This document shows positions 33,650 through 43,307 of a stretch of DNA of 64,000 nucleotides, piece after piece; positions within the stretch are counted from its first letter, which is position 1; the number at the start of each line of letters is the position of its first letter. The stretch comes from Dipteris shenzhenensis. Taxonomy: Eukaryota; Polypodiophyta; Polypodiopsida; Gleicheniales. Below the pieces are notes generated by a model. That model saw only the letters and a list, made by a program, of their open reading frames with translations. It was not told the origin of the DNA and did not search any database. A program made the translations under genes and the position numbers. The stretch lies in assembly GCA_047967505.1 (NCBI GenBank), contig CM106539.1; one strand, written 5' to 3'.

Positions 33650-36600
33650 GCTTATGCTTCTCTCATTCCGCATAAGCTCCTCCTCTATTTCCGCATGAGC
33701 ATAAGCTCATGCTTATGCTCATTCATGAGCATGAGCTTATGCGTAAGTTTCCGCAAGAGCTTATGCGGAAATAGAGAATGAGAGAAGCATATGCTTCTCT
33801 CATTCTCTTTTTTCGCATAAGCTCCTTCTCTTATTCCGCATGCAAGTTTCCGCAAGTTTCCGCAAGTTTCCGCATGAGCTCCTTCTCTTATTCCGCATAA
33901 GCTCCTTCTCTCATTCCGCATAAGCTCCTTCTCTATTTCCGCATGAGCATAAGCATGAGCTTATGCTTATGCTTATGCTTATGCTTATGCATAAGCATAA
34001 GCATAAGCTCATGCTTATGCTCATTCATCCGCAAGAGCTTATGCGTAAGTTTCCGCAAGAGCTTATGCGGAAATAGAGAATGAGAGAAGCATATGCTTCT
34101 CTCATTCTCTTTTTCCGCATAAGCTCCTTCTCTCATTCCGCATAAGCTCCTTCTCTATTTCCGCATGAGCATAAGCATGAGCTTATGCTTATGCTTATGC
34201 TTATGCTTATGCATAAGCATAAGCATAAGCTCATGCTTATGCTCATTCTTCGCATGAGCTTATGCGTAAGTTTCCGCAAGAGCTTATACGGAAATAGAGA
34301 ATGAGAGAAGCATATGCTTCTCTCATTCTCTTTTTCCGCATAAGCTCCTTCTCTCATTCCGCTTAAGCTCCTTCTCTATTTCCGCATGAGCATAAGCATG
34401 AGCTTATGCTTATGCTTATGCATAAGCATAAGCATAAGCATAAGCATAAGCTCATGCTTATGCTCATTCATGTCCATGAGCTTATGCGTAAGTTTCCGCA
34501 AGAGCTTATGCGGAAATAGAGAATGAGAGAAGCATATGCTTCTCTCATTCTCTTTTTCCGCATAAGCTCCTTCTCTCATTCCGCATAAGCTCCTTCTCTA
34601 TTTCCGCATGAGCATAAGCATGAGCTTATGCTTATGCTTATGCTTATGCTCATGCTTATGCTTATGCTTATGCTTATGCTCATGCATAAGCATAAGCATA
34701 AGCTCATGCTTATGCTCGTTCTTCATGCTTATGCTCATTCTCTTTTTCCGCATAAGCTCCTTCTCTCATTCCGCTTAAGCTCCTTCTCTATTTCCGCATG
34801 AGCATAAGCATGAGCTTATGCTTATGCTTATGCTTATGCTTATGCATAAGCATAAGCATAAGCTCATGCTTATGCTCATTCATCCGCAAGAGCTTATGCG
34901 TAAGTTTCCGCAAGAGCTTATGTGGAAATAGAGAATGAGAGAAGCATATGCTTCTCTCATTCTCTTTTTCCGCATAAGCTCCTTCTCTCATTCCGCATAA
35001 GCTCCTTCTCTATTTCCGCATGAGCATAAGCATGAGCTTATGCTTATGCTTATGCTTATGCTTATGCATAAGCATAAGCATAAGCTCATGCTTATGCTCA
35101 TTCATCCGCAAGCATAAGCATGAGCATAAGCATGAGCTTATGCTTATGCTTATGCATAAGCATAAGCATAAGCTCATGCTTATGCTCATTCATGAGCATG
35201 AGCTTATGCGTAAGTTTCCGCAAGAGCTTATGCGGAAATAGAGAATGAGAGAAGCATATGCTTCTCTCATTCTCTTCATGAGCATAAGCTCCTTCTCTTA
35301 TTCCGCATGCAAGTTTCCGCAAGTTTCCGCATGAGCTCCTTCTCTTATTCCGCATAAGCTCCTTCTCTCATTCCGCATAAGCTCCTTCTCTATTTCCGCA
35401 TGAGCATAAGCATGAGCTTATGCTTATGCTTATGCTTATGCTTATGCTTATGCATAAGCATAAGCATAAGCTCATGCTTATGCTCATTCATCCGCAAGAG
35501 CTTATGCGTAAGTTTCCGCAAGAGCTTATCCGCAAGTTTCCGCAAGTGCTCCTTCTCTTTTTCCGCATAAGCTCCTCCTCTATTTCCGCATGAGCATAAG
35601 CATGAGCTTATGCTTATGCTTATGCATAAGCATAAGCATAAGCTCATGCTTATGCTCATTCATGAGCATGAGCTTATGCGTAAGTTTCCGCAAGAGCTTA
35701 TGCGGAAATAGAGAATGAGAGAAGCATATGCTTCTCTCATTCTCTTTTTCCGCATAAGCTCCTTCTCTCATTCCGCATAAGCATAAGCATGAGCTCCTTC
35801 TCTCCTTCTCTCCGCATAAGCTCCTTCTCTCATTCCGCATAAGCATAAGCATAAGCATAAGCTCCTTCTCTCCTTCTCTTATCCGCAAGTTTCCGCAAGT
35901 GCTCCTTCTCTTTTTCCGCATAAGCTCCCTCTCTTTTTCCGCATGAGCATAAGCATGAGCTTATGCTTATGCTTATGCTCATGCATAAGCATAAGCATAA
36001 GCTCATGCTTATGCTCATTCTTCATGCTTATGCTCATTCATGAGCATGAGCTTATGCGTAAGTTTCCGCAAGAGCTTATGCGGAAATAGAGAATGAGAGA
36101 AGCATATGCTTCTCTCATTCTCTTTTTCCGCATAAGCTCCTTCTCTTATTCCGCATGCAAGTTTCCGCAAGTTTCCGCATGAGCTCCTTCTCTTATTCCG
36201 CATGAGCTCCTTCTCTCATTCCGCATGAGCTCCTTCTCTATTTCCGCATGAGCATAAGCATGAGCTTATGCTTATGCTTATGCTTGTGCTTATGCATAAG
36301 CATAAGCATAAGCTCATGCTTATGCTCATTCATCCGCAAGAGCTTATGCGTAAGTTTCCGCAAGAGCTTATCCGCAAGTTTCCGCAAGTGCTCCTTCTTT
36401 TTTTCCGCATAAGCTCCTCCTCTATTTCCGCATGAGCATAAGCATGAGCTTATGCTTATGCTTATGCATAAGCATAAGCATAAGCTCATGCTTATGCTCA
36501 TTCATGAGCATGAGCTCATGCTTATGCTCATTCATGTCCATGAGCTTATGCGTAAGTTTCCGCAAGAGCTTATGCGGAAATAGAGAATGAGAGAAGCATA

Positions 36601-36755
36601 TGCTTCTCTCATTCTCTTTTTCCGCATAAGCTCCTTCTCTTATTCCGCATGCAAGTTTCCGCAAGTTTCCGCATGAGCTCCTTGTCTTATTCCGCATAAG
36701 CTCCTTCTCTCATTCCGCATAAGCTCCTTCTCTATTTCCGCATGAGCATAAGCTC
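33650..36755. repeat. Palindromic minisatellite array, copy B (about 3.1 kb)
   Basis: Irregular units of about 230-470 bp. Each has a (GCATAAGC/GCTTATGC)n block, TAAGTTTCCGCAAGAGC, a 36-bp perfect palindrome AGAGAATGAGAGAAGCAT + its complement at for example 33774, 34076, 34306, 34518, 34932, 35244, 35716, 36088 and 36586 (approximate), and TTCCGCATAAGCTCCTTCTC phrases. The centre of the hairpin is CATATG in nearly all B units. Reading frames over this block are repeat artefacts on both strands. Confidence 0.92.
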
Positions 36756-36930
36756 CTTCTCCTTCTCTTTCCCTTTCTCTCATTCTCTATTTCCTCGTTC
36801 TCATTCTTTTCTTTCCTTTACATCTTCTTTCCCTCTTATCTTTCCCTCTTTCCTTTCCCTCTTTCCTTTCCCTCTTCTTTCCTTTCCCTCTTCTTTCTTC
36901 TTGCCTATGCCTATGCCTATGAGAATGCTC
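36756..36930 (+). repeat. CT-rich tract before the second gene
   Basis: CTTTCCCTCTT-type pyrimidine repeat ending in TGCCTATGCCTATGCCTATG, followed by the T-rich tract of the putative splice acceptor. Confidence 0.7.
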
Positions 36931-36978
36931 ATGTTTGTTTATTTGTTTTCTGTTTTCGTGTTTGTGTCTATGTTAGAC

Positions 36979-38554
36979 ATGGGATCACGTCGCTCATCGG
37001 ACGAGTACGGACAGCCTCGCAGGAGGAGAGCTCACGATCTATATGCTCCAGAGGACTTTGATTCCTCTCAGGCGACTACCCCGAGGACTACCCCTGGTCC
37101 GACTCCTCTCGGTCCTAGCACTGTGACTACCCCTGGTCCGACCCCTCTTCCACGTAGCACTGCGACTACCCCTCAGGGGACTCCTTTGCTAGCCGCGCAT
37201 GGCTTTGTTGGGACTCCCGACGAGTTTGTAGCGCAGATGAGCGATGAGGAGGCAGCGAGATTCTTCTCTCTGCTCTCTCAGAGGACCTCCGCAATTCCTT
37301 CCCCTACACCGACGGGTGGACATACAGCCCAGCCATCCCCTCGCGCCCCTTCGACCGCGGGATCATCACCTGCGCATGCCTCCCGCAAGGGAAGGAAGAG
37401 TAGGATGGGCGGCTCATGTTGTGCTGACTCAGGAGATGTAGACGAGTCAGCACACTCACGCTCCTTTAGGTCTCCACTTGGTCCGGAGACACAGTATCAG
37501 TCAGGTCCCTTTCCCTCTCCTACTCCCACAGCTACTCCTCGATCCGGAAGCGGTCGCGCAGCTTCCACTCCTTCAGACTCTGCTACCGTCAGTCCCCCTT
37601 ACTCATCAGGGGATCTCTCCTATCAAATCACATCTGCCGGAGAGATAATAGAAGACAAAAAGGGCAAAGCAGTGATGGCCGCCATGAGGCGGTTGATGAG
37701 TCATCACTTCAAGAGCGGCATAAATATCGATTGGCGGTATCAAGATGGCCAAAAGAAGCAGGCGGTGATCGATGAGTTAAAACTCAGATTTCCTAATCCG
37801 CCAAATGTGGAGTTTAATAACAGTTATATGCTCGAGCGCATGGGTTTGGTCCTAAAGCATCGCAGATCAACCATGCGTACTTCCATTACAAAGGGGTTGT
37901 CTAAACCCAGCTGGGCAGACAAAGCTGATTGGAAGTTCTTGAAGAAGCAGAATAGGGACCATCCTGAAATGTTCGAGGGTCAGAGGAGGGCTGCGAAGAG
38001 ACGGCTGGATGTCGTAGGTACTTCGCACTTTGGTGCAGGTGGACGGTATGCGTTCGAGGCAACCGTGGTAAGTTTACTTCTTTCCATTTAATGTATTGTT
38101 CTATTTGTTTTACTTACATATTACATGCACTTTAGCTAACTCTAACTCTCGTAAATTGGATCCACAGCAAGCTGCGATGGGTCGTCTTCCTACAGATGCA
38201 GAGACGCGGCGCGCATTTCGGATAGGAACCAAGCCGTGGTTCATTGAGCAAGAGGCAATGGGAGCGACAGTCGATTGGGCTGAGGTGGCTGCTCGCACGG
38301 TATAAGTTTACTCCTGCTTGTAATCTCACTTTTTAATTTAAGTTCCAATCTAATTTTCGATTTATATGGTTCAGTCTCAGGGTCAAAGCTCAAGCGTCCC
38401 ATCATCAGAGACGAGCGATCAACAGGGGCAAGGATCGGACGCAGGTGCCGATGACGAAGGAGAAGACGCAGGTGTCGGGGACGAGGGAGAAGATGCAGGT
38501 GCCGAGGACCAGGGAACAGCCCAACAAGACGATTCGGATTCGGATTCGGATTAG
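36979..38554 (+). CDS. CACTA second gene (TNPA-like, Transposase_24-like DNA-binding protein), copy B
   Basis: Three coding exons in phase: 36979-38067 (donor GTG/GTAAGT), 38168-38299 (acceptor CCACAG, donor ACG/GTATAA), 38375-38554 (acceptor GTTCAG). Predicted 466 residues. The start MGSRRSS is chosen because it follows a conserved acceptor TTAG two bases upstream. Residues 13-22 are basic (PRRRRAHDLY), about 28-70 are Thr/Pro repeats, 229-363 hold a basic domain (GKAVMAAMRRLMSHHF, ERMGLVLKHRRSTMRTSI, KPSWADKADWKFLKKQ, RRAAKRRLDVVGTSHF) whose pattern resembles plant Ptta/En/Spm Transposase_24, and the end is strongly acidic (DDSDSDSD). It is divergent to TNP2. A role in binding the GTCGCTATATAGCGAC sites is inferred by analogy with TNPA. 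No disabling change seen. Confidence 0.82.
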
Positions 38555-38755
38555 TAGTGGTAGTAGCATTTTTCATATCCGCTCGTTAGAGCCATTTTGT
38601 ATCACCCTTTCACAGGGTAATTTTGTTTCAAACACAGTTGTATATGTATATGCATTTCTTCCTCATCGTTCACAAGAACAATTTTGTATCACCCTGCAAG
38701 CAAGGGAAATTTTGTTATAAAAAACTTTCTTTTGTAATTACAAAAAAAAAAAAAA

Positions 38756-38808
38756 GGTTAGTGGGGCTAAACAGGGCTTCCTTTTGGCCCTGTTTAGCCC
38801 CACTAACC
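38756..38808. repeat. 21-bp stem hairpin near the right end of CACTA B
   Basis: 38756-38776 and 38788-38808 are perfect inverted repeats separated by 11 bases. It is about 200 bp past the second gene's stop and just before the right palindrome cluster, and follows an A-run. Candidate 3'-end or boundary structure. Confidence 0.9.
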
Positions 38809-38831
38809 ATTTTTTTTACCTTCTGTTAATC

Positions 38832-38975
38832 GTCGCTATATAGCAACGTTTACCAGTGTCGCTATATAGCGACGATTAACAGAGTCGCTATATAGCGACG
38901 TTTTTATCGTCGCTATATAGCGACGTTTACATCGTCGCTATATAGCGACGATTAACAGCGTCGCTATATAGCGAC
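38832..38975. repeat. Right subterminal palindromes of CACTA B
   Basis: Six sites: 38832-38847 (ends AGCAAC), 38858-38873, 38884-38899, 38909-38924, 38934-38949 and 38960-38975. Spacing 25-26 bp. The count mirrors the left end. Confidence 0.94.
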
Positions 38976-39106
38976 GGTTTATAGCGACGCTCCTTTTCCG
39001 ACGATTTTAACGACTTTTATAACGACCTTTGCGCCCGTGAAAAAAAAAAATTTTAATGTAAAAAGCGTCGGTATTTCCGTCGGAAAATGGCCTATGCCTT
39101 GTAGTG

Positions 39107-39109
39107 TAA
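39107..39109. repeat. Target-site duplication TAA, right of CACTA B
   Basis: TAA directly after ...GTAGTG, matching 27889-27891. Confidence 0.93.
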
Positions 39110-40380
39110 GTCCATAGGTGGACCATTCAAGAGGGGGTGGTTTAGATTATGGGAGAGCTGGCTTTGTAAGATACAACTCTATAGGATCTTGGTTTGGACT
39201 CGTTTGAACTCATTGAAGTGGTTGGACTTGGCTTTGTTGATATGTCCTCCTTTGGTTTTCTTGCAGGATTTTCTACTATTATTCAGCTTTGGAGATTCAA
39301 CTTTGTGAAGTTCAGCTGCCATTAAAGACATGGTGTTCTAATTGAGCATTTTCAGCCTCTATTTCAAGGTCCCAAGGAAAATTCGAGTCCTTATTATAAT
39401 TGAAAGCTTCTTTAGGATCACTATTCCATTCAAGGTCAACCATAAAGAATTGCACTTCTAAATCTATTGGTTCTTCATGTATGAGTGGAGGTTTTACCTG
39501 TATGATTGTAGCGTAAATTTATGAGAAGATTGGATCTAGTCGATGGCAGCTGTCAATGGTCGCAAATGCTTGGATCCAATTATTGATATTGCTTTATGTA
39601 TCTCCAGTTAAGGTTTTTTGTTGTGGGAGGTTTGATTTACTTGAGATTGTCATTGAAGAGGTTTCGTCCAATGGTCTAGGCACGATGGGTTTTATTGCTC
39701 CTATCCCCAGATTGACTCATACTGCTATGTCATGATTTTGTATTGTCAATCTATCAGTTCCCCAATCATGGAGGACTGATGCTTCACGCAGGAAAGGATG
39801 TCCAAGCAATAATTGATAAGATTTCTTGGGGAGATCCAAGACTGTGAACTGAAGAGTAAAGCGGACTCCTGCTACTTTTGTGGATACTCCATTCACTATA
39901 CCCTAGGGATTTGCACGTGAATCATCTACAAGGCGGATGTTTAAATAAGCCTTTTGCTTTGGTGGGGGACCCCATTCATCATAGAGACCCTTGGATATGA
40001 CATTCACACCTGCTCCACCATCTACAATGGCTTGGATCCCATCAAATTCTTTCTAGATTAAAGGCACAATGATGTTACATATGTCATCTGTTTCACCCAT
40101 CCGCATAGGGATATCTTCTATGTCTTCCATAGATGGAGGGGGATTTGCTAATTTAATCCATCCTTTGAAACTCTCCCAGAGATTAGGATAATTTTATAAG
40201 AGGATTTCAATAGGAATGGATAGAGGGAAACTTATAATGCTAGAGAGTACGACACCTTTAAGTTGGCATGGCAGAACATTTTGTTGTGGATCTTGTTGCT
40301 GGAACAAAGGCTCGATTACAGTGTAAATACGATGGGGCTAAGTCAGAGATTGGATCTTGTGCTTGCTTCTCAGCCTTGAA
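39110..40380 (-). pseudogene. Ty3/gypsy protease region (proximal half of the split element)
   Basis: Minus-strand reading near 40060-39960 gives FDGIQAIVDGGAGVNVISKG, a retropepsin active-site segment with DGG where DSG or DTG is usual. Further on is YQLLLGHPFLREASVLHDWG with DRLTIQNHDIAV, the C-terminal part of gypsy proteases. Stops interrupt the frame. Runs leftward to the CACTA B insertion. Confidence 0.75.
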
Positions 40381-40639
40381 TTGAGCTTGTTCTCTTTCCA
40401 CCCATTATTGAAGTGCTTGAAATCGAGCCCTTTCCACATCGGCATTAGGGTATGGATCTTCTTTCATTTTTGGATCTGGAGTTGATGTTGATGTGCTTGG
40501 CTTCTTATTGCTCGACAGAGGTATAGGAACTTGTGATTTCTTTTGAAGAGTTCTTCTTGATTGAATTGGAATAGTAGGACCCTTGGTTGCCTTTTTTTGT
40601 TGGTGTGTAATTACATGCACATGTTGTGATAATATGCTT

Positions 40640-41392
40640 GCTGTCTCTAGACTTGATGGACTACCCCAATAATGCCGATTGAGACATTAGGCTTAGCTTT
40701 ATTTTGTTGTGGGAACTTGTTTTTCATGGGACAATCCATAGAAGCATGGCCAATGCCACAATCTCTACAGAGTGGTTGGAAAGTAGCGGGGCTACCCTGA
40801 GGGCATGCTGCGATCCAATGATTCTTTCCACAACCGGTACCACTTGATTGGTGCTTGATATGTGTTGGGACAAACTTGATTTGCATATACAAGGATCAAA
40901 CCTTCGGATCCTTTCACATAGTACACTGGGTACTCAACTTCATAATCAATTTGTGAATCCAATTCTTGGGCTTGAAGTTGTTGTATTGAAACTGTCATAG
41001 GAGCTGGATTTGTCCCTCTTGGATATTGTTATGGATTTAGATTTTTGAGAAATTGCCCAACTTGGGTCCGGATGGTATGATTCAGCCTCAAAGTTGCTAG
41101 TGCTTGTGCAAGTATTGGTTGCTTGTACACTAAGATGGGTGTTGGTTGGTATTGAGGTCTCAGGGTTGTTGTGCATGTTGAAGATGCAACTATTTTTATC
41201 GTGCCTACTAATTGTGTAGATGTGACACCACAACCTTGGTGGTGGACTAGCTTGTGCATTGATCCTGGCTCTTAGGATGGGACATTCATTTGTTTTATGA
41301 TTGGCCATGCAATGTGGACACCATACATTTTCTTGCCCTGTATAAGTCAGAGGTCCTGCTTGAGACATGTGCTCGTGGGCTTCACCTCCCAA
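40640..41392 (-). pseudogene. Gypsy gag nucleocapsid region with zinc knuckles
   Basis: The minus strand encodes WCPHCMANHKTNECP, a degenerate WCHIYTISRHDKNSC, GCGKNHWIAACP, and a canonical C-x2-C-x4-H-x4-C knuckle LCRDCGIGHASMDCP. Several knuckles in a row fit the nucleocapsid end of gag. Frames are broken between them. Confidence 0.8.
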
Positions 41393-41408
41393 AATTTTAT
41401 TGTACCAG

Positions 41409-41579
41409 GTGCATTCAAAAGGAGGGGTATTTTAAATCCAATTTTGGGAAAATTTTAACACGTTTACAATAACAGGAGGGGATTTTTAAAAAAAAATCGT
41501 TAGTATATAAGTCAAGAGGGGTGTTTTTATTGGGAAATTTTTTTTAGTTGAGGGGCCTTTGAATACCCCTTGAATGCAC
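41409..41579. mobile_element. MITE-like element inside the gypsy gag
   Basis: 171 bp with terminal inverted repeats: GTGCATTCAA on the left, TTGAATGCAC on the right, continuing imperfectly into AGGGGTATT / AATACCCCT. The interior is AT-rich and non-coding. It separates the capsid part of gag from the zinc knuckles. A clear target duplication was not found. Confidence 0.65.
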
Positions 41580-41586
41580 ATGATAC

Positions 41587-42300
41587 CTAGGATTTATTAT
41601 TAGTGTACCCCCTCGAGGACATGTAAAGCTTTTGTTCCATGGAGTCCATCATTTCTTCTCTTAGCTTCATGGTCATGGCCTCTAGGCAATCTCCATTAGA
41701 TGTTTCTACATTTGACCTGGCTTTGTTTTTTTTAAAGTGCTTATCACACACACTTCCTCTTCCATCATCACTATTGGTGTCAGAATCTATCATTCCATCC
41801 TCTTTGTCAATCGCTGCTATCACATGAGCAGCACTGAATGTTTCATGACTGCTAATCTTTTTCATGTCCTTGCAGATCTTCTTCCTCAGGCCTCTAATGA
41901 ACCTGACTGTCAGGTACTTATCATCGGGACGTGGGTCACATTTTGCAATTAGGCATTTCATTTTTCCCAAGTACGTGCATACATCTTCCCTGTGACCTTG
42001 TTCAAGCTTACTCAATTTGAGAGTGGGATCATCTTGAAGCCTTTCTACTTGAAACCACCACTTGGATTTGTTTTGTAGTAGGTCCCACATGGCTCGTTCT
42101 TCTATTAGGAGATCGAGGTACCATTCAGAGGCTTTGTCAGTTAAGGCCATGGGGAACCATGCGACCTTGGTTTCATTTTGATTGATCCCCTCTAGCTTGA
42201 TATGCGGCATCAAAACATTGGAGGAATCTTGCTAGATCACACCGGCCATTGTATTTTGAAAGTTCTAGTCTTCCCAAGGTTCGCATGCCTCCTTCGATGT
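41587..42300 (-). pseudogene. Gypsy gag capsid region
   Basis: 41587-42213 is open and encodes KVAWFPMALTDKASEWYLDL, KWWFQVERLQ, KLSKLEQGHREDVCTYLGKM and RFIRGLRKKI, typical of retrotransposon gag capsid. Another frame extends it upstream (RTLGRLELSKYNGRCDLARF), so there is a frameshift near 42185. Same element as the parts at 39110-41392 and 26440-27891. Confidence 0.85.
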
Positions 42301-42479
42301 TGTATCCAACTTTGCTATTTTTGTTGTTGATTCTGAATCCTTGCTCGCACTAAGAACATGCATCAAAAGAGAGGAATGTTACATGAGAATTCATATTATA
42401 GCAAGTATATCTAGGGCAAGGAAAGCAAACTAAATGAGTGAGCTATATTTATTAAGTTAGGGGCAACATATGGCTTTTT

Positions 42480-43300
42480 TGGGCATCTTTGCCTCTAAAA
42501 TTGGGTCTGTATGGACTTAAAATGTCACTGAGGTATCCTAACTGACCTAGTTTAGTTGGCCTAACTAACCCAATTCAGTTGATCTAACTAAGCATGATAG
42601 TTATCCTAACTAGGTCTGTTGGTCTAACTAAGTCAATTGGTCTAATTGTGGTAGCTCGCCACTAACCTAACTCGTCACTTTACTTAGCCTAACCAACCTA
42701 TCTAGTTCAACAAAGCTGAGGGGTTATCTTAACCTAGCTGAAGGTAAGTTAAACTAACTACAATTAACCTAAGCTAGACATAGTTAAACTAACTAGTCAA
42801 CTAACCTAACCTAGGTTAATAAAATAACTAAGGTTAGTTTAACCTAACCTAGACTAACACTAACCTAACTAAGGTTAATCTTTTAAAAAAAAACTCGGGG
42901 GGGGGGGGGGGCGGCTGCTGCCGTCGGGAGGGGTGGGGGGGTGCAAGGTGAAAGGCGAGGGGGGGAGTGATAGGAGGGGGAGTAGGGAGGGGTGAGGAGT
43001 GAGTAGGAGAGGACGCCAGCTAGGCGACGGGTGGGTAGCACCACGTAGGTGTGGCGGGCTACATCGATGGAGGAGTTGAGACATTGTTGGGGGTGGCCAC
43101 ATAGGCAGGCACCGCATTTGGTGAGTTGGGTGATTGTTGCCTTGAGGGGCTGCCCCTAGTGTGCCGTTATGGGTGGGCTTTAAGCATCATCGCGAGGTAG
43201 GCGCTTCTATGCGAGGGCTGACTTTAGGGTGACCAATGATAGTGGTGAGAGAGGTGTGTGAGGGGGGGTGAGAGAGGTGGGGGGGAAGAGAGAGAATCCA
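42480..43300. repeat. Low-complexity block: CTAACC-type repeat, then G-rich DNA
   Basis: 42520-42880 is a loose array of CCTAACTAAG / AACCTAGGTTA phrases with many short palindromes. An A-run and a run of about 17 G follow (42890-42911), then G-rich DNA to about 43290. No genes seen. It marks the truncated end of the second gypsy element. Confidence 0.7.
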
Positions 43301-43307
43301 TACATCA

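Larger units (their letters stand above)
33409..36976 (+). other. Putative leader intron 2, holding the palindromic array
   Basis: Donor CAG/GTAAGTG at 33408-33409; acceptor CTATGTTAG ending at 36976, two bases before the ATG of the second gene and preceded by a long pyrimidine/T-rich tract. The 13.4-kb relic diverges exactly upstream of this junction. The intron would be 3,568 bp in B and over 5.9 kb in C. Confidence 0.6.
27892..39106 (+). mobile_element. CACTA (En/Spm) transposon copy B, complete
   Basis: 11,215 bp from CACTACTACACACGC to ...CCTTGTAGTG with TAA target duplications. The two termini share CACTAC at the tip and patchy similarity for about 40 bp (both reach TACCGACG). Contents left to right: six subterminal palindromes, TNP2 gene (minus), TNP2 leader, five central palindromes, two leader exons, a 3.1-kb palindromic array, the second gene (plus), a 21-bp-stem hairpin, six subterminal palindromes. 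It sits inside a gypsy element. TNP2 carries an 11-bp deletion, so the copy is probably not autonomous, though the second gene looks intact. Confidence 0.96.

Noticed and set aside
33685-36697. Many open frames of 60-113 codons giving Met-Leu, His-Lys and Ser-Ile-Ser repeats
   Set aside because: They follow the palindromic octamers on both strands, change with repeat number and have no conserved start; they are products of the minisatellite.
33650-36755. CRISPR-like array of palindromic repeats
   Set aside because: Repeat and spacer lengths are irregular, spacers are themselves repeats, no cas genes, and the context is a plant transposon.
38241-38576. Minus-strand 111-codon frame opposite exon 3 of the second gene
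   Set aside because: Antisense shadow of the acidic, repetitive C-terminus.
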